From Microbulbifer halophilus (lineage in GTDB: Bacteria; Pseudomonadota; Gammaproteobacteria; Pseudomonadales; Cellvibrionaceae): a stretch of DNA of 64,000 nucleotides. Both the position numbers and the translations under genes were made by a program. The notes under the pieces are model-generated. The model was given only the letters and a program-made list of their open reading frames with translations. It was not told the origin of the DNA and ran no database searches. The stretch covers positions 62,001 through 126,000 of the forward strand of contig NZ_JAPIVK010000008.1 of the NCBI RefSeq assembly GCF_026183675.1. The letters run 5' to 3'. Numbering within the stretch: the stretch's first letter is position 1; every line of letters starts with the position of its first letter. Shown here in pieces: positions 17,774 through 25,576 of this stretch.

Positions 17774-19305
17774 GCCAGCATCGCGCCGGCCTTGGCTTTT
17801 GCCACCGGGTCTTCAGCCAGGCTGCGCAGTTCCTGGCGTTTCAGCTTGCCGCTGGGGGTGGTGGCGATATCATCCACCAGCTCTATACGGTCGGGCCGCA
17901 GCGCGCGCGGGTGAAGCTGTTGGCGGATGCGCTTCATCAGGTCGTCGATCAAGGCGCTGGCGGTATAGCCGCCGCCGTTGGCCACGACATAGGCGCGCAG
18001 CCGTGTCAGTCCCTCCTCGGTTGCCACTGGCAGTGCCGCCGCCCTGGCGACGCGCCTGTCCGCCAGAAGAAATTCCTCCAGCTCCTGCGGGCTGACCCAG
18101 TGGCCGGCCACCTTGATACGCTCGCTGTCGCGGGAGAGGAAGTGCAGTCCGTCGGCATCGCGCAGGAAGAGGTCGCGGGTGTCGAACCGGGCCGGCACCG
18201 GCTCCAGCAACAGATCCAGGTGCGGGCTCAGGTAGCCGAGCATCAGGCAGCCGCCGGAGATGCTCAGGGAGAAGGCGCCGTCGCTGCCGTGGGGTGTCTC
18301 GGTATAGAGGAAGCCCTCCACCCGCTGCAGAGCTTCCGGCCCGCTGGCGGTTTCCGACAGGTAGGGAGCGAAGGTCTCGGTGGTGCCGATGGAGTTCAGC
18401 ACCCGCGATCCGCTCCACTCCTGCCAGCGCTGTCGAATCACTGCCGGCAGCCGCTCACCGGCGGACAGAGACAGGCGCAGACTGTCGAGGCGGTAGTCGC
18501 GGCGCGCTCGTGACATCAGCAGGTGGAACAGGGTTGGCACTGCGAGGAATACGCTGACCGACTCCGCCTCAATCACATCGAGGAATTCCGTGTGCTGCTG
18601 CCACTGGGGTAACATCACGGCGGTGGCCCCCTGGCTCAGTGGCACATGCAGCCCCTGCAGGCCGAAGGAGAAGAAGGGGCCGGTGCTGGCCAGCACACGG
18701 TCGTCTGCGCATATATCCCACAGGGTGCGGCTGACAGTGCGTTCAAATTCCCAGAATGCACGGTGGCTGTGCACGCACAGTTTGGGTCGGCCGGTGGATC
18801 CGGAGGTTGCCAGTACCAGGGCCGGCCGCAAATCCAGGCTGGCGGCGAGGTCGCTCACCTCGTTCAACTGGCCTGCGATATCCCCGGCCAGGCTGAGCTC
18901 TTCCACCGGCGTCATCTTCTCTACATCCGGCAGATCAGTGCAGGAGTCCGCGAGTACCAGTTGCGGATCGAAATCCTCCCACAGTCCCTCGTAGTGTTCC
19001 TGCGGCAGGTCCGGGTGCACCATGAAGGGCAGGTGACCGGCGCGCATCGCGCCGAGCCAGTAGACGGTATTCTCCAGCGTGGCCCCGCCCACCAGGGCTA
19101 TGCGCTGCTGGTAGCGACTGCCGGCGAGCCTTACGTTCAGCTCCTGCGAGACGGCCAGGGTCAGTTGTTGCAGTTGGCGGTAGCTCAGGGTGCGGCGGCC
19201 CGCTCGACCGCACTCCACCAGTGATGGATGGTCGCCCCGTCCGGCGCGGACATGCCGGTCGACGAGCAGGTCGACACTGCTGGGGCTGGCATCAATATGA
19301 ATCAT
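17770..19305 (-). CDS. AMP-dependent acyl/aryl ligase
   Basis: A 511-residue adenylate-forming enzyme. The phosphate-binding loop LATSGSTGRPK is at residues 165-175, the adenine motif near NSIGTTETFAPY, then DTRDLFLRDADGLHFLSRDSER and the C-terminal catalytic lysine in PSGKLKRQEL. It resembles benzoate-CoA ligases and stand-alone aryl-activating domains more than long-chain fatty acid ligases. It is the last gene of the ten-gene operon, 43 bases after the aldolase. The likely substrate is the aromatic acid made by the aldolase and DHQ synthase-like pair, activated for reduction or acyl transfer; this is inferred from context. Confidence 0.88.
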   Translation of the reverse strand: MIHIDASPSSVDLLVDRHVRAGRGDHPSLVECGRAGRRTLSYRQLQQLTLAVSQELNVRLAGSRYQQRIALVGGATLENTVYWLGAMRAGHLPFMVHPDLPQEHYEGLWEDFDPQLVLADSCTDLPDVEKMTPVEELSLAGDIAGQLNEVSDLAASLDLRPALVLATSGSTGRPKLCVHSHRAFWEFERTVSRTLWDICADDRVLASTGPFFSFGLQGLHVPLSQGATAVMLPQWQQHTEFLDVIEAESVSVFLAVPTLFHLLMSRARRDYRLDSLRLSLSAGERLPAVIRQRWQEWSGSRVLNSIGTTETFAPYLSETASGPEALQRVEGFLYTETPHGSDGAFSLSISGGCLMLGYLSPHLDLLLEPVPARFDTRDLFLRDADGLHFLSRDSERIKVAGHWVSPQELEEFLLADRRVARAAALPVATEEGLTRLRAYVVANGGGYTASALIDDLMKRIRQQLHPRALRPDRIELVDDIATTPSGKLKRQELRSLAEDPVAKAKAGAMLA

Positions 19306-19348
19306 GGCAAATCTCTCTCTTCAGGTACGAGACAAAGTGGGGACGCTG

Positions 19349-20167
19349 TCAAACGGCAATTTCGGCCTCATCTTCCTGTAGGGCGGTGCGCCGAACGCTG
19401 AAATCCACGGGGGCGCCGCTGCGGAACACACCCAGTAGCCGGTGCAGGGTCGACGGCGGGTTGGAACGCTGGAAGACGTTGCGGCCGACGCAGATGCCGC
19501 CGGCGCCGTGGCGCACAACGGCGCCGGCCAGGTCGGTCAGGGCGCGTTCGTCCGCCAGAGCGCCGCCGGCGAACAGAACCGGGGTGTGGCTCTGTACGCC
19601 GTCGAGCAATTCCGGCATCTGCTCCAGCGAAGGTGGCGCAGCCACTTTCAGCGCATCCACGCCCAGCTCCATCGCGGCGCGCATGAAGTGGCGCATGCGC
19701 GCCAGCGCCCCGTGGTCTGATGGCGCCTTGTCGTACACCATGTTCAGTACCGGCAGGCCCCAGGCGTGGGCCTCGTCCACGATGCGCCCGGTGAGGCAGA
19801 GGTTGTGCGACGCAGTGGCGGGGGAGAAATTGGTCTGCAGGGAAACCGCGTCGGCCCCCAGTCGCACAGCGGCTTCCACACTGGTTACCAGCTGTTTCAC
19901 GTCCGGCTGTTCGTCCGAGCTGAGCGCGCCGTTCAAGTGCACCACCAGGCCACAGCCGGATACGCCGCCGAGGCGTTCGGCAAAGCCCTTGTGCAGCACC
20001 ACGCCGGTGACCACCTCGGGGCTCAGCCACCGCAGTATTTCCTCGGGTTGGCTGATCCCCGGTATCGGACCCATGGTCAGGCCGTGATCCAGCGGTATCA
20101 CCAGCGCCTTGCCGGACTGGTTGTCGACGAAGCGTTCCCAGCGGCGTCTGCGTGCCATTTCAGTCAT
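19349..20167 (-). CDS. DhnA/ADH-synthase-type class I aldolase (GriI-like)
   Basis: A 272-residue TIM-barrel aldolase. Family residues are Asp27 in VIPLDHGLTMGP, Tyr145 in VLNMVYDKAP and the Schiff-base Lys174 in GVDALKVAAPP, as in archaeal fructose-bisphosphate aldolase and 2-amino-3,7-dideoxyheptulosonate synthase. The close functional relatives in bacteria are GriI-type enzymes, which join aspartate semialdehyde and DHAP on the way to 3-amino-4-hydroxybenzoate. The operon also has the partner DHQ synthase II-like enzyme, which makes this assignment much stronger. The ATG at 20167 has AAGGAG upstream; the longer frame to 20203 is not supported. Confidence 0.9.
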   Translation of the reverse strand: MTEMARRRRWERFVDNQSGKALVIPLDHGLTMGPIPGISQPEEILRWLSPEVVTGVVLHKGFAERLGGVSGCGLVVHLNGALSSDEQPDVKQLVTSVEAAVRLGADAVSLQTNFSPATASHNLCLTGRIVDEAHAWGLPVLNMVYDKAPSDHGALARMRHFMRAAMELGVDALKVAAPPSLEQMPELLDGVQSHTPVLFAGGALADERALTDLAGAVVRHGAGGICVGRNVFQRSNPPSTLHRLLGVFRSGAPVDFSVRRTALQEDEAEIAV

Positions 20168-20199
20168 TGAAATTTCTCCTTTCCGTGTCAGGGCGGTTG

Positions 20200-21522
20200 T
20201 CACGCGTCCGAGAGTACGGCGCGGATGGGCCGTCTCAGTATCTTGCGGGTGGGTATGGAACTGGCGAATGCGGCGAGCAATACCACGCCCAGCGCGGTGG
20301 CCACGTAGGTCGGGATGACCCAGGCCAGGTCAACCGGGACGGCGTTGCTGGAGCCGGGTGGGGTCCACATTATCTGCGCCGCGCGCACGGCCCAGACAAT
20401 GATGGCGGCGCCGCCGACCCCCAGTAGCGCGGCGGCCAGCGCCAGCCAGCTGTTCTCCAGCGCAGTCAGCGCCAACACAAAGCGGCGGGTAAAGCCGAGG
20501 CTGCGCAGGGTGGCGAACTCTCGCGCGCGCTGGGCGAAATTCATGTAGCTGGCATTCAGCAGGCTGGTGAAGCCGATGGCGCAGGCGATGATGGCGATAA
20601 AGTTCAGGAAGCCACTCAGCACCGCTTTCACCTGCCGGTAGAAGGCGGCGCGGTCGGACCAGCGGAAGACCTCGACATCCTCCAGGCCGGCCGCGCGCAT
20701 CTCCGCGGCGATACGGCTGTGGGCGGCGTCCAGGTCGGCACCGTCCTGCAGCAGCACGTGGTACTCGCTCACATCCTCGGTGTTCAGCAGCGCCTGGGCG
20801 TCGGCCATGGGCATCACCACCAGGCGGTCGTTAATCTCCTTGATCCCCCAGTCCATAATACCGGTGGGTACCGCGAAGGTGGCGTTGATGCGCGCTGAGC
20901 CGCGTGTGGAGGCCGTCAGTTCCAGCGGCCCCGGCGGGCAGTTCATGGGACGTGTCTCGGGGGTATCGCCGGGTTTCAGTGGTGCGAAGCCCACGTCGGG
21001 CACGTCGCAGCCCAGGATTGCGGCCAGGCCCTGGCCCAGCACCAGTGGGTGGGAGCGCTCCTCCATCCACAGCGGTGTGCCGGCCACCACGTCGTACTCG
21101 TAGGCGGGGCCCTTGATGCGGCGAATCTCCTGAACATCCTGGCCGATGCCGGCGAAGATGGTGCTGACCTGTGCGTTCGACACCATGCCGGAGATGCGCA
21201 GTACCCGCGCGCGGGTCACCACCTGCGGGTCGGCCTCCAGGACCTCGTCGATGCGTCGCTGTATCTCGCCGGTCAGCGGCAACTGGCCGGCACCTTCCAC
21301 CTGTTTTGCCAGCTCGGATGCGGGGCGCTCAATGACCAGGTGGCCGCGGGCCCCCCAGCGCATGAAGGCGTCGCGGATCAGTTCAATGTTGGACTGCATA
21401 TAGCCGGAAAGGAGGCACAGGGCCAGGATCGACACACTCATCACGATGAAGGTGCCGAGGGATTTGTTGCCCTGTCGCAACAGGTTGCGCAGGGACATAC
21501 TCAAAAGCAGTTTGGCGGTCAT
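20200..21522 (-). CDS. FtsX-type ABC transporter permease
   Basis: A 440-residue MacB/LolC-type permease. One membrane helix is near the N-terminus (GTFIVMSVSILALCLLSGYM), then a large periplasmic domain (about 45-270) and three helices at the C-terminal end, the last before STIPTRKILR-like residues. It pairs with the neighbouring permease (8-base gap) and the ATPase at 23552. Such transporters move lipids, lipoproteins or peptides using force across the inner membrane rather than a classic substrate channel. The location inside the biosynthetic operon suggests export of the product. Confidence 0.9.
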   Translation of the reverse strand: MTAKLLLSMSLRNLLRQGNKSLGTFIVMSVSILALCLLSGYMQSNIELIRDAFMRWGARGHLVIERPASELAKQVEGAGQLPLTGEIQRRIDEVLEADPQVVTRARVLRISGMVSNAQVSTIFAGIGQDVQEIRRIKGPAYEYDVVAGTPLWMEERSHPLVLGQGLAAILGCDVPDVGFAPLKPGDTPETRPMNCPPGPLELTASTRGSARINATFAVPTGIMDWGIKEINDRLVVMPMADAQALLNTEDVSEYHVLLQDGADLDAAHSRIAAEMRAAGLEDVEVFRWSDRAAFYRQVKAVLSGFLNFIAIIACAIGFTSLLNASYMNFAQRAREFATLRSLGFTRRFVLALTALENSWLALAAALLGVGGAAIIVWAVRAAQIMWTPPGSSNAVPVDLAWVIPTYVATALGVVLLAAFASSIPTRKILRRPIRAVLSDA

Positions 21523-21530
21523 GTCTGCTC

Positions 21531-23552
21531 CTACAGGGTCATCAGTGTGTCGACGGTAAACAGGCTCTCGGGCGGGCTGGCCTCGGAGACCCGGGCGTAT
21601 TCCAGCAGGCTGAAGCGCTCGGGGAAGTTGGCGTTGACGATCTTCATGCTGGACACGAAGGGCTGTTCCTCGCCGTCCACCAGAACCCGATTGCGGTACT
21701 CGAAGTGGGCCACCTTGAAGGTCATGCCGCTGGAGGTCAGGAATTCCGCCTTGATGCCCAGGCGGGTGTTCCGGTCGAGGTAGTAGATGATGGATTCATA
21801 GGTAGCGCCGTCGGTGGCGGCAGTCAGGCGGAGCTTGTGGCAGGGGCGGCCGTCCAGCTCCTCGACACCCAGGTACTCGGGGTTGTAGTCGCGCGCGTAC
21901 TGGGTGGCGGCGATATCGCCGTTGGCCGCCTCGCCCACCAGTCGCTGCTGTGGACTGATACTGACCGGTTTGCGCAGGCCGGGCTTGGCGTACCACATGG
22001 CGCGGGATGCGATCAGTATCTTCTCGCCGCGGTAGCGGCGCGGTGCGGTGGTCATCGCCAGTGCGCGGCCATCGCGCACGGCGATGTCGTAGCTGGTGTC
22101 GGTGGCGCCGGCCGGGTCCTCGGTGTGGATGGTCAGCTTCCACTTGTAGCTGCCCCAGCCGCCGCGGGCCAGGTCTGCCTCGCGCAGCCAGCGGCGCAGT
22201 GTTTCTGCATCCGGTGCGGCTCGCTGCCCCGCGGAGGGTTGTGGGGCGGTTTCGCTGGCACCGGCCGGCAACACCGTGCCGAAAGCTAGCAGCAGGCAGG
22301 CGGCGCCGGCCAGCAGCCGGGTCAGCGGCACGCCGCGACGCCCCGGGCGCACTTCGCCGCCGACGCGCTTGCGCGCGGTGACCAGGGCACCGAGGGCTAT
22401 GCCCAGGCCGGCGCAGGCAATGGCGGTCAGCGCCCATAGCGGCGGCAATTGCAGTTTCAGGATGGCCGGTTCGGCGATGCGCGGCAGCTGGGTCTGCACG
22501 CCGGCGGCGGCGATTGCAGCAATGACCGTGTAGGCCAGCATTGTGGCGGCGGCCGCGGCGGCCAGTGTCGTCAGCACGCTCTCGCGCAGGAAGAGTCCGG
22601 CGATGCGCCTGCGGCCGAAGCCCATGGCGCGCAGCGTGCCGATTTCGCGGGTGCGGTCGGCCACGTTCATCGCCACTGTGTGCTGGATGGTGGTCAGCGC
22701 GATGGTGAATACCACGATACCGGTAAAGGCGAACACCAGATTAAAGAAGCCCATAAAGCTGGTGTACAGCTGGCCTATCTGCGGGTGATTCCAGGTGGTG
22801 ACCTCGAAACGGCCCGGGGCCCGCTGTTCCAGTTCTGCGGCCAGCCAGTCGCGGAAGGTGCCGGCGTGGCTGCGGTCGTCCAGCTGTACTGCGACCCGCG
22901 ACACCACATCTGTGTCGTACAGGGACTGCAGCAGCGCCAGTGGTGCCTTCAGGCCCTTGCCTTCGATTGCCTCGATGCCGGTGGAGAAGTCCCCGGCGAG
23001 CGGTGCCTCTATCGCATTCATGCGGTTGGCGTAGGAGGCGGAGAAGAGCTGGAGAGTGGAGCCTTTGTCCGGGTAGCCGAGTAGATCCTGCAACTGCCTG
23101 GTCAGCAGCAGGCCGTCGTCGGACAGCGGCGAGGCCTGTGAGGCCAGCGGGCTCTCCGCCTGCAGTGCTGCCTCAAAGGCCGGGTCTATGCCGCGGGCCA
23201 GGAACACCGAACTCTCCGCGCCCGCCTGTACTACGCCGACACCCACCAACTGGTCCGAGGCGCGGACAAAGCGCGGCTGGTCGGCGACGAGCCGGTGAAT
23301 CAGTGCCTGATCATCGCGATTCAAGGAGTACTCCGCCGGCGCCGCCGCCAGTTGCTCAGGACCGTCCTGGCGGTAGATCTGCACGTGCGCGTTGGCATCG
23401 CGATAGATGACGACGGAGGCGAGGGAGCTCTCCACGAAACGGATATAGCCGAGGAACATCAGCACCGCGAACAGGCCGGCGCCCACGGCGATCACTGTGG
23501 CGAGGGTGCGCCGCCGGTCGCGGTAGAGATTGCGGAAAGCCATGGACCACAT
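21531..23552 (-). CDS. FtsX-type permease fused to a LolA-like periplasmic domain
   Basis: A 673-residue protein. Residues 1 to about 415 are an FtsX permease: helix at 15-40, periplasmic domain, and three C-terminal helices (FNLVFAFTGIVVFTIALTTI and others). After a basic linker comes a hydrophobic signal-like segment, LLAGAACLLLAFGTVLPAGA, and then about 225 residues from 450 on resembling outer-membrane lipoprotein-sorting (LolA-like) domains, with Trp- and Tyr-rich strands such as MWYAKPGLRKPVSISP. There is no stop between the parts, so they are made as one chain, though an internal GTG just before the signal-like segment could give the LolA part alone. The ATG at 23552 is better placed after AGGTGG than the GTG at 23555. 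It presumably hands a lipophilic product across the periplasm. Confidence 0.85.
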   Translation of the reverse strand: MWSMAFRNLYRDRRRTLATVIAVGAGLFAVLMFLGYIRFVESSLASVVIYRDANAHVQIYRQDGPEQLAAAPAEYSLNRDDQALIHRLVADQPRFVRASDQLVGVGVVQAGAESSVFLARGIDPAFEAALQAESPLASQASPLSDDGLLLTRQLQDLLGYPDKGSTLQLFSASYANRMNAIEAPLAGDFSTGIEAIEGKGLKAPLALLQSLYDTDVVSRVAVQLDDRSHAGTFRDWLAAELEQRAPGRFEVTTWNHPQIGQLYTSFMGFFNLVFAFTGIVVFTIALTTIQHTVAMNVADRTREIGTLRAMGFGRRRIAGLFLRESVLTTLAAAAAATMLAYTVIAAIAAAGVQTQLPRIAEPAILKLQLPPLWALTAIACAGLGIALGALVTARKRVGGEVRPGRRGVPLTRLLAGAACLLLAFGTVLPAGASETAPQPSAGQRAAPDAETLRRWLREADLARGGWGSYKWKLTIHTEDPAGATDTSYDIAVRDGRALAMTTAPRRYRGEKILIASRAMWYAKPGLRKPVSISPQQRLVGEAANGDIAATQYARDYNPEYLGVEELDGRPCHKLRLTAATDGATYESIIYYLDRNTRLGIKAEFLTSSGMTFKVAHFEYRNRVLVDGEEQPFVSSMKIVNANFPERFSLLEYARVSEASPPESLFTVDTLMTL

Positions 23553-24283
23553 CACGCCACCTCGCTTTTGCCGGTTTGCAGGGCGGTACTGGTGTCCGCT
23601 GCTGAGTCATCGGTTGACGTCAGGCGGCCATCGCGCAGTTCCACCACGCGACCTACGTGCTCCAGCAGCCGCTGGTCGTGGGTGGAGAAGACGAAAGTCA
23701 CCTGCTGCTCGGTGTTGAGCTCCTTCATCAGCTCGACCAGCGACAGCGCACTGGCGGTGTCGAGGCTGGCAGTGGGCTCATCCGCGAGAATCAGTTTTGG
23801 TTCGGTGACCAGCGCGCGCGCGACGGCGACCCGCTGGCGCTGGCCGCCGGACAGTTGATCCGGGCGGAAGTCGGCAAAGCGCGCCAGGCCCACCGACTCG
23901 AGCGCGGCGCGGGCGCGTCGCTCCATTCCGGATTTGGAAAGGCGGTGCAGGTGCAATGGCAGCATCACATTCTCCAGCGCGGTCAGTACCGGCACCAGGT
24001 TGAAGTTCTGGAAGATGATGCCGTAGGTGCGGCTGCGCAGTGTGTCCAGCGCTTGCCCGTCCAACTGGCTCACCGGCTGGCCCAGCACCCGGATTTCGCC
24101 ACTGTCGGCGGCATCGAGACAGCCGATCAGGTTCAGCATGGTGGTTTTGCCACTGCCGCTGGGGCCGGTGAGGGCCACGAAGTCGCCGTGTTGCACGGTA
24201 AAGTCGACGCTGTCGAGCGCGGTGACCTCCACCTCGCCGAGCCGGTAGCTTTTACTGACGGATTCGAGTTCGACCAGGTTCAT
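23552..24283 (-). CDS. ABC transporter ATP-binding protein (LolD/MacB type)
   Basis: A 243-residue ATPase. Walker A GPSGSGKT is at 40-47, the signature LSGGQRQR near 145, Walker B LILADEPTASLD near 168 and the switch histidine in FSTHDQRLLEH. It belongs to the LolD/MacB/FtsE group that energises FtsX-type permeases. AAAGGAG precedes the ATG. Its stop overlaps the start of the FtsX-LolA gene, so the subunits are coupled. The C-terminal 25 residues after the core are low-complexity. Confidence 0.95.
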   Translation of the reverse strand: MNLVELESVSKSYRLGEVEVTALDSVDFTVQHGDFVALTGPSGSGKTTMLNLIGCLDAADSGEIRVLGQPVSQLDGQALDTLRSRTYGIIFQNFNLVPVLTALENVMLPLHLHRLSKSGMERRARAALESVGLARFADFRPDQLSGGQRQRVAVARALVTEPKLILADEPTASLDTASALSLVELMKELNTEQQVTFVFSTHDQRLLEHVGRVVELRDGRLTSTDDSAADTSTALQTGKSEVA

Positions 24284-24328
24284 TGGCTTCTCCTTTCATT
24301 TCCTTGTTTCTCGTGTTGTCCCGCCGCG

Positions 24329-25576
24329 TCAGAAGAAGACGTCCAGGGCCAGGTAGGCGCTGCGGGTTACTGGCTGTGTCATCGACAGCGCCTCGCCGGC
24401 ACGGCTGTGAGACAGCCCCATGTACAGGGTGGTGGCGTCGCCGGGGCTGTAGGACAGCTCGGCAAAGCTGCTGGTACTGGCGCTGTCCAGCCCCTGCAGC
24501 AGGCGCGCGGTCAGATTCCAGCGGCGATCGCCGAACAGCTTCGGCCAGGTGGTCTGCAACAGCGCGTAGCGGCTCTGCGCGTAGGGGTGCAGCGGACGAT
24601 TGCGCGAGGGGCCGCGGCCGGCCGACGGAAAGGCGGCGATCAGGGGGTTGCGGATTTCCGAGTCGTTCTGGGCGTAGCCGTTGTAGACCAGTTCCAGGCC
24701 TATCTCGGCGCCGGAGGAGGCGCCGTAGCGCAGGTTGACGAGGCCGTCCCAGCGCCAGTGCGCGCGGTTCTGGGCGAGCGGCTGCGTGCCGCCGTCTCGG
24801 CGGGCGTAGCCGCGCGACACGGCTGCCTCGAAACCGAGGGTCCAGGCCTCGCCGAGGCCGTGCTGAAAGTAGCCGCCGAAGTAGGGGCGGAAACCGCCTC
24901 CGCCGCCGGTGACGGCACCGAGGGTGGTGATTTGTCCCTCGACCCAGTTCCACTCGGTGCGGGCCAGGCCGAAGGTGCCGCCGGTATCGATGCCGGCGAC
25001 GTCATCCAGGCGCGGATCCGCCAACAGCAAGTTGAGGCGGCCGCGCCCGGCGATGTCTGTGGCGGCGAAGATCATCGGCTTGCCGGGAATATCCCGTCGC
25101 GGGGTCAAGGCGCCGTTATCCGGGAACAGACGGTTGGTGGGGCTGTACAGCAGCGACGGTCCCCAGCCCACCAGTCGTTTGCCGGCACCAATCCGGGCGC
25201 CGCCCTCCAGGTCGCGCAACAGGTAACCCTCGGCCAGCCAGTCCGGCTGCGGGTCTGTCATCGCCTCCGGTCGATCGTCGTGGTCCAGTGCCAGGCGGGG
25301 TTTCAGTACGGCGCGGGTGCCGTCGCAGGCCTCGATGTTGCAGCGCAGCTGCAGGTCGAGGCGCAGTTCGGCCGCACTGCGGTCGGCGTAACCGCCGCCC
25401 AGTGGCGCGAACAGCGATTCGCGCTCGCGGATCAACTGCAGGGACAGGTCCCGCTGGGCGCTCCAACTGCTCTGCGGTTCCTGTGTCTCGAAGGCCCAGT
25501 CGTCGTCCGCCGCTGTGGGTGCGGCGCAGAGAGCTGCAAGCAGCGCCGGGATCAGGCCGGTTCGCGGATTTCGCAT
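24329..25576 (-). CDS. Probable outer-membrane beta-barrel protein
   Basis: A 415-residue protein with a signal peptide (MRNPRTGLIPALLAALCAAP, cut likely near TAADDDW) and a body of alternating hydrophobic and polar residues with many Gly, Trp, Tyr and Arg, ending in AYLALDVFF with the terminal aromatic typical of outer-membrane barrels. No named family is certain. The start is MRNPR at 25576; the frame is open to 25999 but that would bury the signal peptide. It overlaps the end of the upstream ligase gene by 25 bases. With the ABC exporter just downstream it may be the outer-membrane step of product export. Confidence 0.75.
   Translation of the reverse strand: MRNPRTGLIPALLAALCAAPTAADDDWAFETQEPQSSWSAQRDLSLQLIRERESLFAPLGGGYADRSAAELRLDLQLRCNIEACDGTRAVLKPRLALDHDDRPEAMTDPQPDWLAEGYLLRDLEGGARIGAGKRLVGWGPSLLYSPTNRLFPDNGALTPRRDIPGKPMIFAATDIAGRGRLNLLLADPRLDDVAGIDTGGTFGLARTEWNWVEGQITTLGAVTGGGGGFRPYFGGYFQHGLGEAWTLGFEAAVSRGYARRDGGTQPLAQNRAHWRWDGLVNLRYGASSGAEIGLELVYNGYAQNDSEIRNPLIAAFPSAGRGPSRNRPLHPYAQSRYALLQTTWPKLFGDRRWNLTARLLQGLDSASTSSFAELSYSPGDATTLYMGLSHSRAGEALSMTQPVTRSAYLALDVFF

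Noticed and set aside
19349-20167. Aldolase as a glycolytic class I fructose-bisphosphate aldolase
   Set aside because: The DhnA fold allows it, but the same operon encodes a DHQ synthase II-like enzyme, which fits the 3,4-AHBA or alternative dehydroquinate route much better.
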